Source: Bacteroidota bacterium
Lineage (GTDB): Bacteria > Bacteroidota > Bacteroidia > Chitinophagales > Saprospiraceae
Length of the DNA stretch: 13,362 bases
Direction: 5' to 3'
Assembly (NCBI GenBank): GCA_008501835.1
Contig: QQUB01000794.1
Coordinates: 1-13,362, forward strand
Position numbers and translations under genes: made by a program. Of this stretch, positions 7,693-13,362 are shown piece by piece (position 1 is the first letter of the stretch; each line of letters begins with the position of its first letter). The notes beneath the pieces were generated by a model. It was given only the letters and a program-made list of their open reading frames with translations. It did no database searches and was not told the DNA's origin.

Positions 7693-10600
7693 ATGAGGTT
7701 GCGCCTGCTCAAGACTTTGGGTGGCCCAGGGAAACGCTTCCTTCACGATTCCAAACAATTGAAATACATCCTCTGTCCGGTAGTCGCAAAAAGCCCGGCG
7801 GAGCAGATTAAGTTCTATGAGTTGTTCGATCGCTTCCATAAAGATGTTCTGTCTGCAGAAGTAGATATCGTTATTCCTGAAAAGAAACCCTTTTGGGAAA
7901 GCATGCCTAAATGGCTGATGTGGGTAATAATTACCCTTCCCGTTGCTTTACTGATAGGTTACGGCATTTATAAAGTTTCTACTGCAGTTCCGGTTCCGCC
8001 AAGAGGCATTCAGGTCCAACAGTTTTCTGCTCCTGTTGGAGATACGATTACCTTCAATAACATCGCTCCTCCGGAGGATACCCTTTCCAAAAATATGCAC
8101 TGGTCCCTGGTGGATAATGAAAGCGACCAGATTGAACTTGAAGAGCACGAAAGCTTCCACTGGCAAATGGTCGTGCCTGATCCAGGTACTAATCCACGCA
8201 AAACTGTCCGGTTGATCTATGAAGATATAAATTCTGGTGTCCTGGACACTTTCACCACTGATTTTTTGATCGAATGCCTGGGAGGCATCCCTCAAATAAA
8301 TAACAGGGACATTCCAGCAAATGGTACTCCCGGCAGCGAACTGACTTTTGCTATCTCTGTGCCCGGGCAGGATAGCCTCAGCATTACCTGGGATTTTGGT
8401 GATGATTCTGAAACTGCCCAGGGAGCCAGGGTGAATCATACTTATGATACGGTTGGTAATTATCAGGTGAAAGTAACGATCAGAAATGAAAATGCTATCG
8501 GTTTTTGCGAAACAGACAGGCGTTTTGGTGTCAGCATTGGCCAGGAAAAAGCATACCTCTTTTTTAAGGTTTTGCACCCCGATACCATGGAACCTATGGC
8601 TTCGTTCAGCTGGGCTACCTGGATATTGATGAGTCTGCTGGCATTGGCCATTGTTTATTATTGGGTGAGGTGGTTTGCCCGCAAGGCACCGGAACCGGAG
8701 CAGAATGAAAAAGAAAAAGATCCGGTGCCTGATCATTTCAAATCTTCAGATAAGGCACCTTATCTCATTCCTTTTCGTTCCAGAAATGACTTTATTCAGG
8801 TCGATCCGCAACTTTTCCGGTTTGCGGATACCATGCGTTCCCGCCAGGAAGGTTTACGCCGGAGTCTGGACGTGCCAGGTTCTGTAAAAGCGACCATTGA
8901 AGGTGGCGGTTTCCCACGACTTTTGGAAAAAAGAGATACACAACCTACAGAATACCTCTTCCTGATCGATGAGCAATCCATGCACAGCCATCAGGCGAAA
9001 TTGTTCGATTACCTCATCAACTTCCTCAAGGAAAAGGATGTGCTGCTGGAAACTTTCTATTACAATACAGACCTTAATCGATTCTGGAATAAATATTATC
9101 CGAAGGGCATTCGTGATGTGATGTTGCCAAGATTGTACCAGCACCACAGACTGGTGATCCTAGGCGATGCTCATGGCCTGCTTGATCCTTATGGTAACAA
9201 AAGCGGACAATTGAGGGAATCTGCGATTCAGCTGTTAAAAACCTGGAAAGAACGATTGTTGATCACCCCATTACCACCGACTTCCTGGACATGGAAAGAA
9301 GAAGCCCTGCATTCATTATTCCCGGTTTTCCCGGCCGATGTTTTAGGGCTGGGGCAGGCGATGAGTTATATCGAAAGAGGTGAGGCTGAAGATGAATATC
9401 AGCCCGACTTTGAAACATGGAAAGAAGGATTGCTGGCTGATCGTGATGAGTCGGATGTGAATCGTCGTCGCTGGCACCGGTTGAAGGAATATAAAGCCTT
9501 TTTGAAGGATTACCCGGATGTTTACAAATGGCTTTGTGCATTGTCGGTTTGTCCGCAGGTGAACTGGGAAACGACCATTGCCATCGGCCAGGCATTGAAG
9601 CCTTTGGGTGTTGAAGTGACCTTTGATAAATTGCTTTTGCTGGCCAGGGTTCCATTCTTGCAAACAGGTATTTTATCCGGCCGACTGCGTCTGGAAATGA
9701 TGCAGGAACTCGATGAGGAGACAGAAGCACTGGCCAGAGAAGCCATCCAGAGGGAACTGGAGGCCATAAGGGCAAAGGTAAAAGACGGACATGCGAATTT
9801 TGAACTGAATTCACAACTGGCAGTACAGCGATTTGCCCTGGATCCAAAAAATAAGGATCATCAATCCGATATTCGCTTCTTACTGAATAACGGTTTGTTG
9901 GATAAACGTCAGGTGTCGGAGCTGGAAAAAGCGATTACCAAAGAATCTCAGCTGGTACAGGAACAAAACATACAACAATCTTTCCTCTCCAAAATGGCGC
10001 CGCCACCACCACCTTCCCTGGACGAGTATCTTGCGGAACAGGAGGAATTACCGGAGCCGCCAAAGAAACCTTTTGTCACTCCGGACTTTGTAAAAGCAAT
10101 TTCAGCCACGGGTTTATTCATTGTACTTTTTATTGCCATCTGGACCCTGGACGGAACCGACCGATTGTATCAAATGGCATTCGGTCCTGAAAAAACGGCC
10201 AAAGAAGTTGGGGATGAATCTCAATTGAGAAACCTCTACTATTTTGTACAGGAAACTTTCCCCATTGACAGTGCTAAATTTTTGAATAATAACAGCGTCA
10301 GTATTTACAACAACCTGATCACCCGGGAACTGACCAAGGAAACCCAGGGCGATACCTCTTTCCTTGACGATATATTACCTACTGCCGACAGGGGATTTCA
10401 AAGGGCGCTTTCCTACGATCCCGAATATACCCTTGCAAGGGAAAACAGAAGTAAGATGTGGTACAGCGTTGGGACGGTGCTTTACAATAGTAAGCTTGAA
10501 AATTACAGTTTCACTTCGGAAGATTATTCCCGTTTTCATGGTTATTTCAACAGGGCTTTGTCAGAAGGTGCAACCAGACTTGATGCATTGCATGGGAAAG

Positions 10601-12990
10601 GTTTGTTACATTATTATGAAGGCAATCCCGATTCTGCCCTTTTCAATTACAACCAGATTCTGGATGAATCGGATAGCTTGTTTTTTGACACCTTGTCTCA
10701 TTTTCCGCATTTGCGGTATTTGCTGTATAAAGATATTCAGGATACCACAACCGCTGTCTCTCCTGAAGAACAGGAAGCCCTTTCTCGTGGACAGGAGGTA
10801 AGGCTGGACTTTTTTGTATTTGATGCGCCAGGCGATATTTTATTTCAGGGAAATGTCAGGGTATTTGAAGTGAATACAAGGGGCGCAACCCGACTCGTGG
10901 AGGAAGTGGCAATTACCGGAGATAACAACCCTGTAACAGTGACCATGGAGTTTGGAAAACAATACAGGCTGATCGCTACAAGCCCGGGTTATGACTCAGA
11001 AACGAAAAATATCGGGTTATCGGCTGCTTTTTTAAAAGCTGCAGAGGGGGGACCAAATAATTTGAATTCATTTTATCTGGAGCCGGTTATTGATCCCTTC
11101 CCAGGGAGTTCTCCAATGGCACTTTATTTTGATCACCAGGCGCCTGCAGATGATGGAGAAGGTCGGGGTATTGATTATTTCCTTGGTGTGTTGGGTGATT
11201 ATTATGAGCGTAAAGAAGATTATAAGGAAATTCTTGCGGCGGGGTTGAATCAGGAAGACCTGCGCATTATGGAAAGGTTGGTGGATCAATTTTTCGACCA
11301 GGAGGTCCGGGATGCGATTGCCGAGTGGGAGAATACGCTGGACGGTTTGGCGGATTTTCTGGAAAGGGGAGAGCAACTGACTTTTATTCTTGATGCATAT
11401 GATGATCCGTTCGGAAGCCGCGTCGAAAGTAAATTGATTTCTGAGCGAAGAATCCGGTTTATGGTAAATATGATGTATGCCTATGGAAATGGCGTTTTGA
11501 TTCCTTATGTAAATTCCGGACAATTGACGATTGTGGAAACCGCCAAAGGGGAAACGGAATCCCGGAAAGATATTTCTGATAATATAGGTGATCCGAGGAA
11601 TTCGATCTATGAAATGGGACCGATGTTTGAGCGGAGGGTGGAGATACGGATTGAAAATCAGCCAGGCACGAGCGAGGAATTGACGCCTTTGCAGCGGGAG
11701 ATCAGAGATATCCTTGTCGACAAACTCGGCCTTGAAGAAAATGAAGTAGTTCCGAATGCCAGACTTACCTATGACCTGGGCGCCGACGAATTAGATATCG
11801 TGGAGATCATTATGGAAATTGAAAGGAAATTCGACATACAAATTTCAGATAGGGTTGCGGAAAATATTGCAACGGTTCAGGATTTTTATGATGTGGTTGG
11901 ACTAACCCTCGAAGCTGGATCCGACAGTCTGGAACAGAGTGGAATTATTGATGAAAACAATGTTGTCCTGTTGACAGATGCGGCATCCCTGGCAAGGGGT
12001 AAAGAAATTTTTGAAGCCAATTGTGCTGCATGCCACGGCACGAAGGGCGGAGGTGCCGTTGGGCCGAATCACACAGACAATTACTGGATCCATGGAGGAA
12101 GCATCCAGGATGTTTTTAAAACCATCAAATATGGTGTGCAAGAAAAAGGCATGATCTCCTGGCAGAATCAACTTCGCCCTGAAGATATCCAAAAGGTTGC
12201 CAGTTATGTCTTGTCTCTCCAGGGAACAAACCCTCCTAATGCGAAAGCTCCGGAAGGAGAATTTTATAATCCATCAGCTGTGGAACAAAATCAGCCTCCT
12301 TTCCGTGAGCCGGAAATGGTATTCGTACAAGGGGGTACCTTCCAGATGGGATGTGTGGATGATAAGGAGCGGGGGATTATTTGTGATGGTGATGAAAAGC
12401 CGGTGCATGAAGTTGAGTTGGATGATTTTTATATTGGAAAATATGAGGTGACGCAGGAGGAGTGGGTGGCTGTGATGGGGAATAATCCAAGTCAAAGTGA
12501 TAATTGTTTAAAATGCCCGGTTGAGAATGTGAATTGGAGTGATGTTCAGGAGTTTATTTCAAGGCTGAATGAAAGGACAGGAAAAAAATATCGGCTACCA
12601 ACAGAGGCTGAATGGGAGTATGCTGCAAGAGGTGGGCAGAAAGGTGGGAGTGATTATATCTATTCGGGAAGTAATAATCTGGACGAAGTTGGTTGGTACA
12701 ATGATAATTCAAATGGGAAGACACATATAGTCGGCCAGAAAAATCCTAATGCCCTTGGGTTATTTGATATGAGCGGCAATGTTTGGGAACTATGTAATGA
12801 TTTTTTTGATGAATCTTTTTATAGGAATAGCCCCAAGATTAATCCTACTGGTCCATATGAAGGTTCTAGACATGTTGCACGAGGCGGCGGATGGCTATAT
12901 GATTCGCGTGATTGTCGTTCAGTGAGACGTGGAGCATGGGGAGAAAATGTAGGTCAGTATCTTGGTTTTCGGTTAGCACTTAAGTTATAA
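7693..12990 (+). CDS. Giant multidomain MoxR-partner membrane protein (vWA-OmpA-ACP-cytochrome c-FGE)
   Basis: At least 1765 residues from the first ATG; the true start is probably 7606. In order: helical MoxR-partner N-terminus (1-52); TM1 (73-96); an Ig-like region (103-200); PKD domain with WDFGDDSE and VNHTYDTVGNYQVKV (201-282); TM2 (305-327); degenerate vWA-like domain starting YLFLIDEQSM (418-560), whose MIDAS lacks DxSxS; a winged-helix-like region with LLLLARVPFLQTGILSGRLR (590-690); Pro-rich linker; TM3 (798-819); TPR-like helices (840-1000); beta-sandwich (1030-1130); OmpA-like domain (1131-1320); ACP fold (1327-1403); cytochrome c (1425-1512); FGE-like domain (1539-1765). Basic residues flank the inner ends of the TMs, so the vWA/winged-helix part should be cytosolic with the MoxR ATPase and the C-terminal half periplasmic. 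Known: MoxR ATPases pair with vWA proteins. Inferred: a wall-bound transmembrane sensor. I do not know a named protein with this full order. Confidence 0.82.
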   Translation: MRLRLLKTLGGPGKRFLHDSKQLKYILCPVVAKSPAEQIKFYELFDRFHKDVLSAEVDIVIPEKKPFWESMPKWLMWVIITLPVALLIGYGIYKVSTAVPVPPRGIQVQQFSAPVGDTITFNNIAPPEDTLSKNMHWSLVDNESDQIELEEHESFHWQMVVPDPGTNPRKTVRLIYEDINSGVLDTFTTDFLIECLGGIPQINNRDIPANGTPGSELTFAISVPGQDSLSITWDFGDDSETAQGARVNHTYDTVGNYQVKVTIRNENAIGFCETDRRFGVSIGQEKAYLFFKVLHPDTMEPMASFSWATWILMSLLALAIVYYWVRWFARKAPEPEQNEKEKDPVPDHFKSSDKAPYLIPFRSRNDFIQVDPQLFRFADTMRSRQEGLRRSLDVPGSVKATIEGGGFPRLLEKRDTQPTEYLFLIDEQSMHSHQAKLFDYLINFLKEKDVLLETFYYNTDLNRFWNKYYPKGIRDVMLPRLYQHHRLVILGDAHGLLDPYGNKSGQLRESAIQLLKTWKERLLITPLPPTSWTWKEEALHSLFPVFPADVLGLGQAMSYIERGEAEDEYQPDFETWKEGLLADRDESDVNRRRWHRLKEYKAFLKDYPDVYKWLCALSVCPQVNWETTIAIGQALKPLGVEVTFDKLLLLARVPFLQTGILSGRLRLEMMQELDEETEALAREAIQRELEAIRAKVKDGHANFELNSQLAVQRFALDPKNKDHQSDIRFLLNNGLLDKRQVSELEKAITKESQLVQEQNIQQSFLSKMAPPPPPSLDEYLAEQEELPEPPKKPFVTPDFVKAISATGLFIVLFIAIWTLDGTDRLYQMAFGPEKTAKEVGDESQLRNLYYFVQETFPIDSAKFLNNNSVSIYNNLITRELTKETQGDTSFLDDILPTADRGFQRALSYDPEYTLARENRSKMWYSVGTVLYNSKLENYSFTSEDYSRFHGYFNRALSEGATRLDALHGKGLLHYYEGNPDSALFNYNQILDESDSLFFDTLSHFPHLRYLLYKDIQDTTTAVSPEEQEALSRGQEVRLDFFVFDAPGDILFQGNVRVFEVNTRGATRLVEEVAITGDNNPVTVTMEFGKQYRLIATSPGYDSETKNIGLSAAFLKAAEGGPNNLNSFYLEPVIDPFPGSSPMALYFDHQAPADDGEGRGIDYFLGVLGDYYERKEDYKEILAAGLNQEDLRIMERLVDQFFDQEVRDAIAEWENTLDGLADFLERGEQLTFILDAYDDPFGSRVESKLISERRIRFMVNMMYAYGNGVLIPYVNSGQLTIVETAKGETESRKDISDNIGDPRNSIYEMGPMFERRVEIRIENQPGTSEELTPLQREIRDILVDKLGLEENEVVPNARLTYDLGADELDIVEIIMEIERKFDIQISDRVAENIATVQDFYDVVGLTLEAGSDSLEQSGIIDENNVVLLTDAASLARGKEIFEANCAACHGTKGGGAVGPNHTDNYWIHGGSIQDVFKTIKYGVQEKGMISWQNQLRPEDIQKVASYVLSLQGTNPPNAKAPEGEFYNPSAVEQNQPPFREPEMVFVQGGTFQMGCVDDKERGIICDGDEKPVHEVELDDFYIGKYEVTQEEWVAVMGNNPSQSDNCLKCPVENVNWSDVQEFISRLNERTGKKYRLPTEAEWEYAARGGQKGGSDYIYSGSNNLDEVGWYNDNSNGKTHIVGQKNPNALGLFDMSGNVWELCNDFFDESFYRNSPKINPTGPYEGSRHVARGGGWLYDSRDCRSVRRGAWGENVGQYLGFRLALKL
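8293..8538 (+). other. PKD domain
   Basis: Residues 201-282 carry the standard PKD pattern: a W-DFGD turn (ITWDFGDDSE), a conserved H-TY near the last strands and a G-Y-V-V strand. It sits between TM1 and TM2, so it should face the periplasm and mediate protein or glycan contacts. Confidence 0.8.
11083..11652 (+). other. OmpA-like peptidoglycan-binding domain
   Basis: Residues 1131-1320. The segment starts with an ALYFDHQAP strand and Y...L..YY helix, then has ILDAYDDPFGS followed by KLISERRIRFMVNMM, the equivalents of the OmpA gyTDs.Gs and N..LS.RRA helices. It ends with FERRVEIRI, the usual last strand. The Asp and Arg that bind diaminopimelate in OmpA appear kept (AYDDP, SERR). There is an unusually long helical insert at about 1165-1222. 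It would tie the protein to the cell wall. Confidence 0.72.
11671..11901 (+). other. Acyl-carrier-protein-like domain without the attachment serine
   Basis: Residues 1327-1403 follow housekeeping AcpP closely (IRDILVDKLGLEENEV, then DLGADELDIVEIIMEIE, then ENIATVQDFYDVV). The invariant DSL motif reads DEL: codon 11788-11790 is GAA, so Ser is Glu (residue 1366). It cannot carry phosphopantetheine at the normal position. Confidence 0.82.
11965..12228 (+). other. CcoP-like cytochrome c domain
   Basis: Residues 1425-1512. CAACH (1444-1448) is a canonical haem-attachment motif and Met1487 in KGMISW is the probable sixth ligand. The surrounding text (DNYWIHGGSIQDVFKTIKYG, VASYVLSLQGTNPPNAKAP) strongly resembles the C-terminal haem domain of Bacteroidota cbb3-oxidase subunit CcoP. 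Confidence 0.88.
12307..12987 (+). other. FGE/SUMF-like (formylglycine-generating-fold) domain, probably non-catalytic
   Basis: Residues 1539-1765 show the family landmarks: FVQGGTFQMG, YIGKYEVTQEEW, PVENVNW, YRLPTEAEWEYAARGG, LFDMSGNVWEL, ARGGGW and YLGFRLA. In catalytic FGE two cysteines lie in GGS..C....C; here the first position is Tyr (1736) and only the second, Cys1741, remains. The fold is C-type-lectin-like and is widely used for binding. GC content by hand count over 12421-12960 is about 41%, against about 46% over 11941-12240. Confidence 0.85.
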
Positions 12991-13177
12991 AAGTGTCAGT
13001 TTTTTGATGCTATTCAAGGTTTTACCTCTGCGTGGCATTGAGAATAAGTTAGACGAGACCTTGTCGAAAAAAGGTCGTCTGAAGACAACCCAATATTGAT
13101 TTCAAGACAAAGTCTTAAAATAACAATGGCGGGATAAACCTGTCTGCCGCCAGGCAGGTTCCGCCGCTACGAAGAAT
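12991..13177. repeat. Intergenic region with hairpin and palindromic 20-mer
   Basis: No gene is visible here. An imperfect hairpin spans 13051-13080: AGACG and ACCTT pair with AAGGTCGTCT around a two-base bulge, with loop GTCGAAAA. A small AAGAC/GTCTT hairpin lies near 13105-13117. A 20-base near-palindrome (CCTGTCTGCCGCCAGGCAGG) occupies 13139-13158, of a kind I recognise as a dispersed repeat in Bacteroidota genomes. None has a U-rich tail, so none is a clear terminator. Confidence 0.5.
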
Positions 13178-13362
13178 ATGCAAAACATCCTCGATCACGA
13201 ACCAAAAACAAAACCGGTCAACTACCGGATGTTCCGGCCATTGGCCATTATCCTTGAATGGGGTCCTTTGCTGGTGGCCTTTCTGGGATGGGCGCTCAAT
13301 GTGCCTGATCTGCTCGTCATTGGTTTGAGCACCTCAGTAATGGTTTATCTGGCGATGTCGTG
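13178..13362 (+). CDS. Partial unrecognised membrane protein (runs off window)
   Basis: An open frame from ATG 13178 to the window end gives 61 residues and no stop. It begins MQNILDHEPKTKPVNYRM and continues with two hydrophobic segments (about 22-42 and 45-60) including LAIILEWGPLLVAFLGWAL and VIGLSTSVMVYLAM. A short polar N-terminus followed by closely spaced helices suggests a small inner-membrane protein. I do not recognise the family from this part. The start follows GAAGAAT, which is a weak but reasonable leader. Same strand as everything upstream but separated from the giant gene by 187 bases, so probably a different unit. Confidence 0.6.
   Translation, partial: MQNILDHEPKTKPVNYRMFRPLAIILEWGPLLVAFLGWALNVPDLLVIGLSTSVMVYLAMS

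Noticed and set aside
7948..8736. 262-residue open frame on the - strand
   Set aside because: It is antisense to the PKD/TM2 part of the giant gene, and its translation shows no family features while the + frame shows a clear PKD domain.
11671..11901. Functional acyl carrier protein
   Set aside because: The DSL serine is Glu, so no phosphopantetheine can be attached at the usual place.
11965..12228. Assembly chimera with a ccoP gene
   Set aside because: The frame is continuous through both borders and the linkers on each side look like natural interdomain sequence. This cannot be fully excluded without reads.
12307..12987. Active formylglycine-generating enzyme
   Set aside because: The first of the two catalytic/copper-binding cysteines is Tyr, and the domain is a tail of a receptor-like protein with no sulfatase nearby.
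13051..13080. Rho-independent terminator after the giant gene
   Set aside because: The stem has a two-base bulge and an 8-base loop, and no U-rich tract follows on the + strand.

Overview
The window looks like a chromosomal segment of a Bacteroidota bacterium, most likely of the Saprospiria/Lewinella kind. This rests on sequence features, not a database match: TAnnTTTG promoter -7 boxes (1697-1704 and 5328-5335), A-rich leaders instead of strong Shine-Dalgarno sites, OmpA-, PKD- and FGE-type domains typical of the phylum, a cytochrome c domain resembling Bacteroidota CcoP, and intergenic spaces filled with short degenerate inverted repeats. All convincing genes are on the + strand.

Region 1 (4-5215) is part of a surface-polysaccharide cluster: a Wzx-like flippase, a Wzz chain-length regulator, an O-antigen ligase/Wzy-type membrane protein and an FkbM-type methyltransferase. 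The last three are tightly packed (3-bp gap, then 8-bp overlap) behind a likely promoter. They would flip lipid-linked repeat units, polymerise or ligate them with length control, and possibly methylate sugars.

Region 2 (5358-12990) is the interesting part: a three-gene set resembling the NTP-dependent, EAD-linked conflict/signalling systems described in multicellular-type bacteria. It encodes (i) an EAD11-like plus inactive-STAND protein, (ii) a MoxR-family AAA+ ATPase and (iii) a giant membrane protein of at least 1765 residues. The giant reads, in order: MoxR-partner-type N-terminal helices, TM1, Ig-like and PKD domains, TM2, degenerate vWA-like domain, winged-helix-like region, TM3, TPR-like repeats, a beta-sandwich, an OmpA-type peptidoglycan-binding domain, an acyl-carrier-protein fold whose phosphopantetheine serine is Glu, a CcoP-like cytochrome c with CxxCH, and a C-terminal FGE/SUMF-like domain lacking one catalytic cysteine. 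The three TM segments with positive-inside flanks put vWA and winged helix in the cytosol with the ATPase, and PKD plus the OmpA/ACP/haem/FGE arm in the periplasm. My inference is a wall-anchored transmembrane sensor or receptor, possibly redox- or ligand-sensing, feeding a MoxR ATPase and an EAD adaptor. The effector partner is not in the window.

Region 3 (12991-13362) is a repeat- and hairpin-bearing intergenic stretch followed by the start of an unrecognised membrane protein that runs off the end. No rRNA, tRNA, CRISPR array, transposase or reverse transcriptase was seen.
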